From: Staphylococcus delphini
GTDB lineage: Bacteria > Bacillota > Bacilli > Staphylococcales > Staphylococcaceae
Assembly (NCBI RefSeq): GCF_900636325.1
Contig: NZ_LR134263.1
Location: forward strand, 2,108,001-2,172,000
Reading direction: 5' to 3'
Length of the DNA: 64,000 bases
Part shown: piece after piece, positions 25,112-35,813 of the stretch
How the letters are laid out: the number at the start of each line of letters is the position of its first letter
Position numbering within the stretch: the first letter of the stretch is position 1
Position numbers and translations under genes: made by a program
The notes under the pieces: model-generated
The model's database searches: none
Seen by the model: only the letters and a program-made list of their open reading frames with translations
Told to the model about the DNA's origin: nothing

Positions 25112-26920
25112 TCAAGCTTTCATTAATTTTTCAAAAGCGTCTAATTTTTGTTCAAACACTTTACATGCGTCCTCAATTGGACCTGGTGTTGTCATATCGA
25201 CACCGGCATTTTTCAAGATTTCGATTGGATAATTTGAGCTTCCTTTTTTCAAGAATTCATTGATATAACGTTCAACAGCAGGTGCACCCTCTGTTAGAAT
25301 TTGATGACTTAAACTTTGTGCTGCACTGTAACCTGTCGCGTATTGATAGACGTAATAGTTCATATAGAAATGCGGAATGCGTGACCATTCTTTACTAATA
25401 TAATCATCTGTTTCAACAGTATCACCGAAATATTGACGGTTTAATGCAGCATATTCTTCGTTCATACGTGTTGCTGTTAATGGTTCCCCTGCTTCTTCAA
25501 TTTGGTGAATTTTATGTTCAAATTCTGCAAACATGGTCTGACGGAATAACGTTGCACGGAAACGTTCTAACTCTTGGTTGAGTAACAGTAAACGACGCTT
25601 GTCATCTAAATTTTGCTCCATGTAGTGGCTTAATAACGCTTCATTACATGTTGATGCCACTTCCGCTACGAAAATAGAATAACCGCTCATATTCGATGGT
25701 TGGTTTTTACGGCTGAAATAACTGTGCGCTGAATGACCAAATTCATGTACTAACGTATACAAGTCAGATACTGTGTCAGACCAGTTTAATAAAATGAATG
25801 GATTGGTTTTGTGTGAACCTGATGAATAAGCACCTGAACGTTTACCTTTGTTTTCATAAACGTCGACCCATCTGTTATTCAAACCTTCTTTAATGACATT
25901 TAAATATTCTTCACCCATCGGTTCAAGACCTTTTAACATCCACTCAACCGCTTCGTCATAAGGCATTTCAAACTTGATGTCCTTAACCATTGGCGTATAC
26001 ATATCGTACATTTTCAGATCATCGACACCGAGTAATTCTTTTCTTAATTTTGTGTAACGATGTAACAGTGGTAAGTATTCATGAACTGTTTTCACGAGAT
26101 TGTCGTAAACTTCTTCAGGAATATGGTTGTTCCCTAATGCTTGCGCTCTTGCACTCTTATAGTTGTGAGAACGTGCATTAAACACATGCTTCTTCACTTC
26201 ACCTGCTAATGTTGCCGCCAATGTATTGTTATAACTACCATAAGCTTTATAAATGTTTTCATAAGCTGATTGACGTAAAATACGATCATCTGACTCTAAA
26301 TATTTGATGTATGAACCTTGTGTCAATGCATGCTTTTCACCGTCTTTGTCTGTGACATCATCAAAAGTTAAGTCGGCATTATCAAACATACTGAACACAT
26401 TGCTCGGTGTAGACAACGCATCTTGTGCTTCAGTTAATAATTTTTCTTTTTCTGCATCTAAGACGTGCGGACGTTTTTGATTAATTAAGTTCAAATCAAA
26501 TTCGAAACGTTTTAATCCTTCATGCTTAGCAACGTAAGATTCGATTGTTTTTTCATCGATTTGAAGTAATTCAGGTACTAAGAAACTCCATGCCGAACTT
26601 AATTTAATCGCTAATTGATGTGCACGCACCTCAAAACCTGTGTATTTGTCATTCGCTGTATCTTGGTCTTGCTTTAAATGTGCATAAACATAAACTGATT
26701 CAATTTCTGTTTCAATTTCATCTTCTAATGAAAGGGCTTGATACAATGTTTCGGCGTCATCACCTAAATGGCCTTTGAATTGCTCTTCTTTTCCAAGGTA
26801 GCTTTCAACTGTTTTAAACGCTGCTTCCCAAGCCTCATCACTTTCGAAAATTGTCGTGAGGTCCCATGAATACTCTGGATATTTCTGCTCTTGTTGTTCT
26901 CTTGTCAATTGTTGGCTCAT
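25112..26920 (-). CDS. pepF: Oligoendopeptidase F
   Basis: A 602-residue M3-family metallopeptidase. The zinc site HEFGHSAHSYF (HExxH at about 388-392) lies in LYTLVHEFGHSAHSYFSRKNQPS, followed by the family's EVASTCNEALL, which supplies the third ligand Glu. It is cytoplasmic, has no signal peptide and cleaves imported oligopeptides of roughly 7-17 residues in relatives, complementing the Opp importer encoded in this window. The start ATG 26920 follows GAGGAGGAATTTATA. Confidence 0.96.
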   Translation of the reverse strand: MSQQLTREQQEQKYPEYSWDLTTIFESDEAWEAAFKTVESYLGKEEQFKGHLGDDAETLYQALSLEDEIETEIESVYVYAHLKQDQDTANDKYTGFEVRAHQLAIKLSSAWSFLVPELLQIDEKTIESYVAKHEGLKRFEFDLNLINQKRPHVLDAEKEKLLTEAQDALSTPSNVFSMFDNADLTFDDVTDKDGEKHALTQGSYIKYLESDDRILRQSAYENIYKAYGSYNNTLAATLAGEVKKHVFNARSHNYKSARAQALGNNHIPEEVYDNLVKTVHEYLPLLHRYTKLRKELLGVDDLKMYDMYTPMVKDIKFEMPYDEAVEWMLKGLEPMGEEYLNVIKEGLNNRWVDVYENKGKRSGAYSSGSHKTNPFILLNWSDTVSDLYTLVHEFGHSAHSYFSRKNQPSNMSGYSIFVAEVASTCNEALLSHYMEQNLDDKRRLLLLNQELERFRATLFRQTMFAEFEHKIHQIEEAGEPLTATRMNEEYAALNRQYFGDTVETDDYISKEWSRIPHFYMNYYVYQYATGYSAAQSLSHQILTEGAPAVERYINEFLKKGSSNYPIEILKNAGVDMTTPGPIEDACKVFEQKLDAFEKLMKA

Positions 26921-26993
26921 TATAAATTCCTCCTCGTGATGTATGTAATACTTCTATTTTCTCATTTTTCTCATAATAATGCACTCTATATAC

Positions 26994-27959
26994 CTACAAA
27001 TTGAGAACTTTTAAATAACGCTGTACGATTCGGTTGATGATTTGTTGACGATCGCATGCCTCTACCGCAAAATGACGAAACTTTAATTGCTTTAACAACA
27101 GTGAATGACTCGGTATACCTGCTTGAAGACATTTCAATATATACAATTGCCATAACACTGGATGCGTATGGATGTATATTTGTTCTGGGAATAAAAAGCC
27201 TGTAACTTTCGCGACTTGTTCGTCCAACATGCGCATTTGATACATTAATGACAACGTAGGCTCGAGCACACTGTTTTGACGCCGACATTGCTGAATGTAT
27301 TTCAAAATTTGAGATGTCGACAACTTTCTGACAATCACATCATACTGAGGATCCTGCTGTAATGCGTGGCTAAATGCTTGAATAGAAAGGGGTGTCAACT
27401 CTCCATGAAAAGTTTTAGCGGTAATCGGCATAATGCGAGATAATCTGAACAACTCACATGACGTCGTATCTATACAATATAACGTTTTTGTAGAAGGCAT
27501 AATGCATTGTTGTTGCAGTTGTGATAACACATAAAGCCCTTTTTTCATTTGAGGTTTTTCGACTAACCATAAAACGTGATATCCCTCACTTTGCAATCCT
27601 TCTGTCCGTGCTCTCATCGTCTTTATCGCAATAGAACTCAGTTGAATCTCGATAGCCCATGTTCCAAAAATAATATCTGGAATTTGTGCAATGTTTTTGA
27701 TGTAAGGTTCCAATTGTGTTGACGAATCGACCTTACAAAGTTGTTCATACAAAGTAGCTTTACATCGTGCGTGCTGAACAGACTCTCCTTTTAAATGTAA
27801 ATGTCCCATTGAATGCCGATAATGCGCAAAATGAGCCCCTTTTCGCACCCCTTGCCTTAAAATCAATACCTCTTTACAAATTGGACAATGATACACTTCT
27901 TCCTTACGTGCCTGCGTTGCTAAAATTTGTTGTGATTGCACATTATAAGCTGTTAACAT
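26994..27959 (-). CDS. coiA: Competence protein CoiA-like
   Basis: 321 residues. The N-terminus has a zinc-finger-like YHCPICKEVLILRQG followed by KGAHFAHYRH, typical of CoiA. The middle has a nuclease-like IPDIIFGTWAIEIQLSSI. CoiA is needed for recombination during transformation in streptococci; in staphylococci it is conserved although competence is rarely seen. It lies between mecA and pepF, as in S. aureus and Bacillus. The start is ATG 27959 with AGGTGAAAAAAG upstream. Confidence 0.88.
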   Translation of the reverse strand: MLTAYNVQSQQILATQARKEEVYHCPICKEVLILRQGVRKGAHFAHYRHSMGHLHLKGESVQHARCKATLYEQLCKVDSSTQLEPYIKNIAQIPDIIFGTWAIEIQLSSIAIKTMRARTEGLQSEGYHVLWLVEKPQMKKGLYVLSQLQQQCIMPSTKTLYCIDTTSCELFRLSRIMPITAKTFHGELTPLSIQAFSHALQQDPQYDVIVRKLSTSQILKYIQQCRRQNSVLEPTLSLMYQMRMLDEQVAKVTGFLFPEQIYIHTHPVLWQLYILKCLQAGIPSHSLLLKQLKFRHFAVEACDRQQIINRIVQRYLKVLNL

Positions 27960-28033
27960 CTTTTTTCACCTCATCCTATTACACGTTTAAGTTTGTAGAA
28001 TTACTTTGGGATAAGGTAAATTTTTCCGCAAAT

Positions 28034-28068
28034 AAAAAGACCAAGCGCCAATGACACTTGATCTCTTT
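28034..28068 (-). terminator. mecA terminator
   Basis: AGATCAAGTGTC and GGCGCTTGGTCT pair imperfectly, followed on the minus strand by TTTTTATTT. Confidence 0.75.
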
Positions 28069-28089
28069 TGAATTTATTTGATATTCAAT

Positions 28090-28788
28090 TTATTCTGCTT
28101 CAGGGAAATAACGCTTCACTTGTTCTACCACGTTATGACTCATCACAATTTTACCGTAATCATTCAAATAAAATTCTGTTTTATCACTTGGTGCAGTAAA
28201 CTCTAAAATTTGGCCATAATAGTCATGGATGTGCGATTCTGCAACAGTCTCATCAAAATGAACAACATAATAATACGTGTCATCTAGCATATAAAGTAAG
28301 TCTTCAAATTGTGTCAGACGTTGATCATTTCGGTGTGCATAAGCAATCACATCTTCTAAATCTTCAAACTTAAAGATGGCCGTACGTGTTGTTGCACGAT
28401 TTTTATTTGAACGTTTACGATATGATTGTTCTGTATCTTTATCATTTTCTGTTTCTTCATCTTTCAACGACTGTGACAACAATTCATTGAGTTGACTGTC
28501 AAATTCATCAAAGGCGCTATCTTCTTCAGACATTTGCATTAAATCATCATTTTTAGATTTTGAAATGGTTACTTCGACACCTTTTTCGAAGGCATGTACT
28601 TGAATCCACAATGGCCCTTCAACCACAAAATCTTCTTCTTCGTTGACTTCTTCCATGACTGACCAAAAAAATTCTTCTCCGCGTTTACGGTTCGTCCAAA
28701 GATCTTCACGTTTGAATCCACGTGCTTCTATATCTGTATACGTAATAAAAAGTTTTACTGTCATGTCATCAATTCGTTCTATTCTCAT
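28090..28788 (-). CDS. mecA: Adaptor protein MecA of the ClpC protease
   Basis: 232 residues. The conserved N-terminal domain MRIERIDDMTVKLFITYTDI...GPLWIQVHAFEKGVEV binds targets. An acidic and then basic linker (about 90-135) is followed by a C-terminal ClpC-binding domain ending LNDYGKIVMSHNVVEQVKRYFPE. MecA hands substrates to ClpCP and in relatives also contacts Spx. This is the proteolysis adaptor and not the methicillin-resistance mecA. It sits between spxA and coiA in conserved order. Confidence 0.95.
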   Translation of the reverse strand: MRIERIDDMTVKLFITYTDIEARGFKREDLWTNRKRGEEFFWSVMEEVNEEEDFVVEGPLWIQVHAFEKGVEVTISKSKNDDLMQMSEEDSAFDEFDSQLNELLSQSLKDEETENDKDTEQSYRKRSNKNRATTRTAIFKFEDLEDVIAYAHRNDQRLTQFEDLLYMLDDTYYYVVHFDETVAESHIHDYYGQILEFTAPSDKTEFYLNDYGKIVMSHNVVEQVKRYFPEAE

Positions 28789-29111
28789 ATCATCTCACTC
28801 CTTACAGTCGATGAATAGTAATCCTATTGTATTAAACAACTTCCAAAAACTCAATCTATTTGTCTGTATTATACAATCTTTCAAGAATATTCTATATTAA
28901 GTATAACACAATCTGTTTATGGCACCATTTTTTATAACTTCCTCTATGTCATGTTCATTTTATACCTAGACTTTACAATGACAATATTTTGAGAGCAATT
29001 TATTTTAATTGTAAATGTTATAGCGTGAATATCGCATGGATAAAAACAGAAAAAGGACCGGAACGTCAAAAGTTCTAGTCCTTTAATATATAACTTCATT
29101 ACGATGAAAGC
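28789..29111. other. Intergenic region between mecA and spxA
   Basis: It holds the AT-rich mecA promoter region and the spxA terminator at 29051-29085. Nothing else is supported. Confidence 0.5.
29051..29085. terminator. spxA terminator
   Basis: AAAGGACCGGAAC and GTTCTAGTCCTTT form a stem around a short loop just after spxA, with flanking A/T tracts. Confidence 0.8.
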
Positions 29112-29507
29112 TTAATCTACCATACGTTGCGCTTCTTGTAATTGGAACGTACGTACTTTACGTGGTAAGAAACGACGAATTTCATCTTCGTTGTAGCCCA
29201 CTTGTAATCGTTTATCATCTAAAATAATTGGTCGACGTAAAATACCAGGATTATCTTGAATAATCGCATATAAATCTTGAAGAGGTAGTGCGTCGATATC
29301 CACGTTTAATTTTTGGTATGTTTTAGAACGTGTTGAGATAATTTCGTCCGTTCCATCTTCAGTCATTTTTAAAATTTGTTTAATTTCATCTAAAGTTAAA
29401 TGTTCAGAAAAAATATTTCGCTCCGTATACGGAATGTCATGTTCTTGTAACCATGCTTTCGCTTTACGGCAAGATGTGCAACTTGGTGAAGTAAATAATG
29501 TTACCAT
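29112..29507 (-). CDS. spxA: Transcriptional regulator Spx
   Basis: 131 residues of the ArsC/Spx thioredoxin-like family, almost identical to S. aureus SpxA as I recall it. The redox switch is CTSC at residues 10-13 ([13 protein letters not shown]), and the conserved RPI segment follows in [28 protein letters not shown]. Spx binds the RNA polymerase alpha C-terminal domain and activates thiol-stress genes. I chose ATG 29507 ([10 protein letters not shown]), with GGAGAGTGAG upstream; the frame is open three codons further. Its proteolytic adaptor yjbH is in the same window. Confidence 0.97.
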   Translation of the reverse strand: MVTLFTSPSCTSCRKAKAWLQEHDIPYTERNIFSEHLTLDEIKQILKMTEDGTDEIISTRSKTYQKLNVDIDALPLQDLYAIIQDNPGILRRPIILDDKRLQVGYNEDEIRRFLPRKVRTFQLQEAQRMVD

Positions 29508-30808
<1,301 letters not shown>

Positions 30809-30847
30809 TTAGCTTAGCACCACAAAAACAAACCGGTGTAATCTATC

Positions 30848-30989
30848 GATTGCTGAATCATTCTGCGCTTTCCTAGGGGCTGAACCTTCAACTAACCAAC
30901 GCTTTGATTGTACTGTTACATTTGTTGAAGCGTTGGTGGATTTTCCGGTTCAGCTGATCCCTCAGGAGTCTTGAATGATTCTTGCAATC
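30848..30989. repeat. Palindromic intergenic repeat, copy B
   Basis: Arms GATTGCTGAATCATTC and GAATGATTCTTGCAATC enclose CCTAGGGGCTGAACC/GGTTCAGCTGATCCCTCAGG and an apex stem CAACGCTTTGAT/TTGAAGCGTTGG. It is related to copies A, C, E and F. Confidence 0.75.
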
Positions 30990-31423
30990 TTGCAAACGTG
31001 CATTACTTATTGATATGCTTTGTTACGGCCTTAACCCATTGCTTTTGAAGGAGAGACTGTATCATGTGAGTCTCGACCTGGTCGCTGTTTGCTTTGCAAT
31101 TTTTTTCTGCTGTTATACCCCTTTTTGCTTCTATAGATTCAAAACTTTTCACTGACCTTAACCCATTGCTTTTAGGTAGAAAATCATAATTAATACATCC
31201 GGTGCGCGTCAGTTTTTGATGATTTTATTTTAGTGCTTTATTGATGTGGGAAAGAATGAGAGATGATTATTGGTCAACCGAAAAGCGATAATATATTACT
31301 ATTGTAGAACTTTTAACAGCGCTACTTTACAGAAATAGTCTCTTTTTATCGATATACGTGCAATGTAACCTTCACAGCTTCTTCTTTCTTTAATCTTGTT
31401 CGTGCATGACTACCGACTACCGG

Positions 31424-31516
31424 ACGGACGAGACCCCCGGTGTAAAGTAAAAAAATAATAAAGTATATGATGTTTGAATGTTGTCAACGTTTAACGCAGT
31501 AGCTATCCAGATAACG
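31424..31516. repeat. First unit of a ~93-bp direct repeat
   Basis: It shares with 31694-31787 the blocks GGACGAGA, CCCCG, TGTAAAG, AATAATAAAGTATATGATG, TTTGAATGTTG, CAACGTTTAACGCAGTAGCT and GATAACG/GATGACG. The first 18 bp recur a third time at 31851 as the left arm of palindrome C. Confidence 0.8.
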
Positions 31517-31693
31517 ATAAATGAATGCACTGGTGGTAAATACATTTTTCTATTCTCTTGGTGCTACTCAAATTCTAACGCAATAACAGGACAAAAATAG
31601 GTTGAAAAAAGGCAAAACTTCTTAATGACGTTATTTGAGGCGGTTACATGAAATTGCTCTCTTTCCTTGCTCCTTTTCGTGCAAGATTGCCAG

Positions 31694-31787
31694 ATGGACG
31701 AGATCCCCGATGTAAAGCAAGAAAAATAATAAAGTATATGATGTTTGAATGTTGCCAACGTTTAACGCAGTAGCTGTCTAGATGACG
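31694..31787. repeat. Second unit of the ~93-bp direct repeat
   Basis: About 90 percent identical to 31424-31516. Each unit is preceded by a TTTCCTTGC...GTGCAAGATTGCC-like segment that also precedes palindrome C, so the region looks like a decayed tandem array of one element. Confidence 0.8.
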
Positions 31788-31841
31788 TTAACTGAGTTGA
31801 TGAAATGTGAGTGCCCTCTTTCCTTGCGCCTACTCATGCAA

Positions 31842-31979
31842 GATTGCTGGATGGACGAGACTCCCGAGGGATCAGACGAAGCCGAAAATCCAATTTGGCT
31901 TCCATCAAGTGTATACCTTAATCAAGCCAAATTTAGTTGAGACGAGTCCCCTGGGAAATGCGAGTCCAAGACAGCAATC
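31842..31979. repeat. Palindromic intergenic repeat, copy C
   Basis: Arms GATTGCTGGATGGACGAGACTCCCGAGGG and CCCTGGGAAATGCGAGTCCAAGACAGCAATC enclose an apex stem CCAATTTGGCTT/AAGCCAAATTTAG. The apex sequence differs from copies A and B but matches copy F. Confidence 0.75.
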
Positions 31980-32033
31980 GTATGCATGTGACATGTTCAT
32001 AATGGAAAGATGACACATTCAACACCCTCTATC

Positions 32034-32083
32034 AAAAAACGTGCGACTGCATCGAATCTCTCCTACACAGTCACACGTTTTTT
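32034..32083 (-). terminator. oppA terminator
   Basis: AAAAAACGTGCGACTG and CAGTCACACGTTTTTT form a long stem 15 nt after oppA, with a T-run on either strand. Confidence 0.85.
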
Positions 32084-32098
32084 AATGACTTCTTTCAA

Positions 32099-33763
32099 CT
32101 ATTTCTCTTTTTTCTTACCTGTTTCTCTATCAATACTCTTATCGATATAAGCGTATTTCAATGTTGTATCTCCAGCGAAGTTATGATAATAAAGATTTTT
32201 CACTTGTGGATTTGTTAAATGCGCTTCACCTTTTTGATAAATTGGTGCGATGGGTGCTTCAGCTAATAATAATTCTTCAGCTTCCACTAAAGTTTGGTTA
32301 CGTTTTTTAACATCAGTTAACAACGGTCCATTCGCATCTTTAACTTTTTGATCGTACACTTTATTACTCCAGCCTGTGTTGTTAACAGAGTTTCCTGTTG
32401 TCATAATGTATAGATATGTCATCGCATCAGGATAATCTGGTGCCCAACCAGAAATAGAAATATCATAGTTCCCACTTTGTTCACGTGCAAGACGCTGTTT
32501 GAATGGTAATTGTTGAATTTTGATTGTAACCCCCGGTAAGTTTTTCTCAATTTGCGCTTTAATAAATTCAGCGGAAATTTTAGAGCCTGGTGTATCTTCA
32601 GTATTAACTGTAAATGTAAATTCTTTTTGACCTAATGCTTTTTTCGCTTTTTCATAGTTAGCTTTCGCTTCACTTGGATTGTACTTTAATGGTGACTTAA
32701 TTTGATCTGTATAATCTTTACCATTTGGGTCTTTTGCTGTTGCCTTTGCCGTAAATCCATCAGTTGGCTGCGAACCATTATTAAGTACGGAGTCGACATA
32801 CTCATCTTTATTAATCGCTTGTGCCAATGCAAGACGCATATCTTTATTTTTCAATGCAGGCACTTTATCTTGGTTTAATTTCAAATAAAACGTCGATGCA
32901 AGTAAACGTTTTTTTAATGCCGGTGAATCTTTATATTTGTCCACCTGCTCTGAAGTAATCGTCGTATCATCGACTGACTCTGTATCGTAGAGTGACGCAC
33001 CTGCTTGACCGTCTTTTAACACTTTATAGTTAATTTTATCAAGTTTGACAACATCTTTATCCCAATACTTGTCGTTTTTCACTAATAAAATTTTATCTTC
33101 AACGGCCCATTGTTTCACTTTAAATGGTCCATTATACACCGCTTTTTCAGCAGTTGTACCATAGCGATCACCAAATTTTTTCACGACTTTTTCATTTTGT
33201 GGTAAAAACGTACCGAACGCTAACATTTCTTTATAATATGGAATCGGTTTTTCCAATTCAAATTGTAACGTGTAATCGTCTAGAGCCTTTACCCCAAGTT
33301 CTGACGGTTTCTTTTTACCCATATTGATTTGTTCGGCGTTTTTCAAATCATACATAATGTACGCATATTCTGAAGCTGTATCTGGGTCTAACACACGGCG
33401 CCATGCGAAGACGAAATCGTGTGCTGTTACAGGATCCCCATTCGACCATTTCGCATTTTTACGTAACTCGATTGTCCACGTTTTGCCGTCATCTGAAATT
33501 TTCGGTTGACCTTTCGCAACACCTGGTACGGCATTATCGTTACCATCTAATGTATATAAACCTTCATACACTTGGTTGAACTTATCAAAACTGACTGTAT
33601 CTGTCACTTTTGCTGTATCGAGTGAGGACATATCTTGAGGGATAACTTTACGGAATACCTGTCCTTCATCACTATAAATACCACCATTGTTACCACAAGC
33701 TGCTAATACGAGTACTGATAAAATAGATGTGATTAATAATTTAAATCTATGTTGCTTTTTCAA
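32099..33763 (-). CDS. oppA: Oligopeptide ABC transporter substrate-binding lipoprotein OppA
   Basis: 554 residues. A lipoprotein signal peptide with lipobox LAAC (Cys at about 23; VLVLAACGNNGG) anchors the mature protein to the membrane. The body is an SBP family 5 peptide-binding protein (WTIELRKNAKWSNGDPVTAHDFVFAWRR is the family signature region; LRYA-type end LKYAYIDK). It captures oligopeptides for OppBCDF. It is the last gene of the operon, 22 nt after oppF, and a terminator follows. The operon matches Opp3 of S. aureus, the nutritional peptide importer. Confidence 0.95.
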   Translation of the reverse strand: MKKQHRFKLLITSILSVLVLAACGNNGGIYSDEGQVFRKVIPQDMSSLDTAKVTDTVSFDKFNQVYEGLYTLDGNDNAVPGVAKGQPKISDDGKTWTIELRKNAKWSNGDPVTAHDFVFAWRRVLDPDTASEYAYIMYDLKNAEQINMGKKKPSELGVKALDDYTLQFELEKPIPYYKEMLAFGTFLPQNEKVVKKFGDRYGTTAEKAVYNGPFKVKQWAVEDKILLVKNDKYWDKDVVKLDKINYKVLKDGQAGASLYDTESVDDTTITSEQVDKYKDSPALKKRLLASTFYLKLNQDKVPALKNKDMRLALAQAINKDEYVDSVLNNGSQPTDGFTAKATAKDPNGKDYTDQIKSPLKYNPSEAKANYEKAKKALGQKEFTFTVNTEDTPGSKISAEFIKAQIEKNLPGVTIKIQQLPFKQRLAREQSGNYDISISGWAPDYPDAMTYLYIMTTGNSVNNTGWSNKVYDQKVKDANGPLLTDVKKRNQTLVEAEELLLAEAPIAPIYQKGEAHLTNPQVKNLYYHNFAGDTTLKYAYIDKSIDRETGKKKEK

Positions 33764-33785
33764 TTATGATTCCCCCTTTCCGTCT

Positions 33786-34727
33786 TTATACACCGACTGA
33801 TTGGTGTTCCGTTTGAAATTGTTTCAGTTCTTCTTCTGTCGCAAATACATAATGATCTTTCGTACATTCCACTAATCGACGTTGATCATTTTTCGTATGA
33901 TCCTCTTCATAAGCGACACGTGTTCTTGTACGCTCACTGTCTGGATCAGGTTGTGGTACGGCAGATAATAAAGACTTCGTATAAGGGTGAATCGGATTGT
34001 GATAGATTTCATCAGCAGGTCCGAGTTCTACAATTCGTCCAAGATGCATCACAGCAATGCGGTCCGAGATGTATTTCACCATTGATAAATCATGCGCAAT
34101 AAACAAAAATGTAATGTTGCGTTCACGTTGTAATTTTTGCATTAAGTTCACAACTTGTGCTTGAATCGATACGTCTAATGCTGAAATAGGTTCGTCTGCA
34201 ATAATGAATTCGGGTTCCACAGCTAATGCACGGGCAATCCCGATACGTTGACGTTGACCCCCAGAGAATTCGTGCGGATAACGATTGGCATGACTTTTTC
34301 TTAATCCTACAGTTTCCAACAAATCATAGACACGCTTTTTACGGTCTTTACTGTCTTTCGCTAAACCGTGAATATCAATCCCTTCCGCAACAATATCCAT
34401 CACTTTTAAACGTGGATTCAGTGATGCGTATGGATCTTGGAAAATCATTTGAATCTTTTTATTAAATCTCAATAAATCTTTACGTTTTTTAATTTCTTGA
34501 ATGTTAACCCCTTCGTAAAGCACCTGTCCATCTGTCACATCGTTCAACTTAATGATGGCTTTACCTGTTGTCGATTTACCAGAACCTGATTCGCCTACAA
34601 GTCCGAAAGTTTCCCCTTTAAAAATTTTAAAAGAAATATCTTCAATCGCACGAACTTCATTGCGTTTGCCTTGATTGAAATATTGCTTTAAATTTTTCAC
34701 TTCAACTAATACTTCTTTTTCATTCAT
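33786..34727 (-). CDS. oppF: Oligopeptide ABC transporter ATP-binding protein OppF
   Basis: 313 residues. Walker A GESGSGKST (about 42-50), Q-loop in QMIFQDPYASLNPR, signature FSGGQRQRIGIA (about 153-164), Walker B FIIADEP and H-loop IAHDL. The C-terminal oligopeptide extension (PIHPYTKSLLSAVPQPDP...RLVECTKDHYV) is present. In this family the extension often carries an Fe-S-cluster Cys set; here only one Cys (VECTKDH) is evident, so a cluster is unlikely. It overlaps oppD by 8 nt. Confidence 0.95.
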   Translation of the reverse strand: MNEKEVLVEVKNLKQYFNQGKRNEVRAIEDISFKIFKGETFGLVGESGSGKSTTGKAIIKLNDVTDGQVLYEGVNIQEIKKRKDLLRFNKKIQMIFQDPYASLNPRLKVMDIVAEGIDIHGLAKDSKDRKKRVYDLLETVGLRKSHANRYPHEFSGGQRQRIGIARALAVEPEFIIADEPISALDVSIQAQVVNLMQKLQRERNITFLFIAHDLSMVKYISDRIAVMHLGRIVELGPADEIYHNPIHPYTKSLLSAVPQPDPDSERTRTRVAYEEDHTKNDQRRLVECTKDHYVFATEEELKQFQTEHQSVGV

Positions 34728-35799
34728 TAAACGACACCCTTTCTACGCGTTCTGGTTTGGCAAAGTTGTTCGGCATTGGACGTTGCTTACGCTTTACCAT
34801 TTCTGGCGGTTCAACTTCAGGTGCACGTTCATCTAACAACCATGAACGAACAAAATGTGTTGGCGACACTTTAAACCATGGCGGTGCCTCTTTGAAATCA
34901 ATTGCCAACGCATACTCACTCCGCGCCGCAAAGGCATCTCCTTTTGGTGGACGTGTTAAATCTGGTGGTGACCCTGGAATCGCCATTAACGCCGTATCAT
35001 CAGCCATTTCTAGATCTGGCATCGATGACAATAATCCCCATGTGTATGGGTGTTTGGGGTCATAGAATATTTCGTTGACATCGCCTGTCTCAATCATTTG
35101 CCCCCCGTACATCACCGCAACACGATCTGCCACATTCGCCACGACACCTAAATCGTGGGTGATAAAAATAATAGACGTATCAATTTTTTGTTGAAGTTCT
35201 TTCATCAAGTCTAAAATTTGTGTTTGCATCGTTACATCAAGTGCTGTTGTTGGTTCATCCGCAATTAAAATTTTCGGTTCACATGCCAGTGCCATCGCAA
35301 TAACAATACGTTGACGTTGACCGCCTGAAAATTGATGTGGATAGGCATTGAAACGCTCTTCAACACGTTTTAAACCAACCAATTTTAACAACTCGACGGC
35401 CCGTTTTTTCGCTTCAGCTTTACTTAAGCCGATATGACGAATAATGGGTTCCATCACTTGTTTCCCAATTTTCATCGTTGGGTTGAGTGACGTCATCGGA
35501 TCTTGGAAAATCATTGAAATTTCTTTCCCACGTAACTTCATGAGTTCTTTTTCTGATTTTTGGGTTAAATCTTCCCCATTAAAAATAATACTACCGTTTT
35601 TAATGCGCCCTGTTTGACCTTGGAATAATTTCGTAATGGCTTTCGTTGTTACAGATTTTCCTGAACCTGACTCCCCAACGATGGCCAACGTTTCACCTTT
35701 ATCCAAGTACAAATCCACGCCTCTAACCGCTTGCACTTCCCCTGCTTCAATATCGAAGGAAACATGCAAGTCATTGATTTCTAATACACGCTCAGACAT
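34720..35799 (-). CDS. oppD: Oligopeptide ABC transporter ATP-binding protein OppD
   Basis: 359 residues. Walker A GESGSGKSV (about 39-47), signature FSGGQRQRIVIAMA, Walker B ILIADEPTTALDVT and H-loop FITHDL. The C-terminal part has the HPYTWGLLSSMPDL motif of peptide importers. It forms a heterodimer with OppF to power OppBC. It lies 14 nt after oppC and overlaps oppF by 8 nt. Confidence 0.95.
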   Translation of the reverse strand: MSERVLEINDLHVSFDIEAGEVQAVRGVDLYLDKGETLAIVGESGSGKSVTTKAITKLFQGQTGRIKNGSIIFNGEDLTQKSEKELMKLRGKEISMIFQDPMTSLNPTMKIGKQVMEPIIRHIGLSKAEAKKRAVELLKLVGLKRVEERFNAYPHQFSGGQRQRIVIAMALACEPKILIADEPTTALDVTMQTQILDLMKELQQKIDTSIIFITHDLGVVANVADRVAVMYGGQMIETGDVNEIFYDPKHPYTWGLLSSMPDLEMADDTALMAIPGSPPDLTRPPKGDAFAARSEYALAIDFKEAPPWFKVSPTHFVRSWLLDERAPEVEPPEMVKRKQRPMPNNFAKPERVERVSFNE

Positions 35800-35813
35800 T
35801 GTACATTCCTCCT

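Larger units (their letters stand above)
30809..32098. other. 1.3-kb repeat-rich intergenic region between trpS and oppA
   Basis: No gene is supported. It contains palindromic repeat copies B (30848-30989) and C (31842-31979), a 93-bp direct repeat pair (31424-31516, 31694-31787), an 18-bp direct repeat (CCTTAACCCATTGCTTTT at 31029 and about 31156) and the oppA terminator (32034-32083). This is the largest gene-free stretch of the window. Confidence 0.75.

Noticed and set aside
28090..28788. mecA as a methicillin-resistance gene
   Set aside because: The protein is the ClpC adaptor MecA; it has no penicillin-binding domain.
31029..31173. 18-bp direct repeat CCTTAACCCATTGCTTTT as a CRISPR or attachment site
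   Set aside because: Only two copies 127 bp apart, no further repeats, no integrase or cas genes nearby.
31807..32013. 68-codon frame across palindrome C
   Set aside because: Produced by repeat sequence; composition is not protein-like and no start signal is seen.
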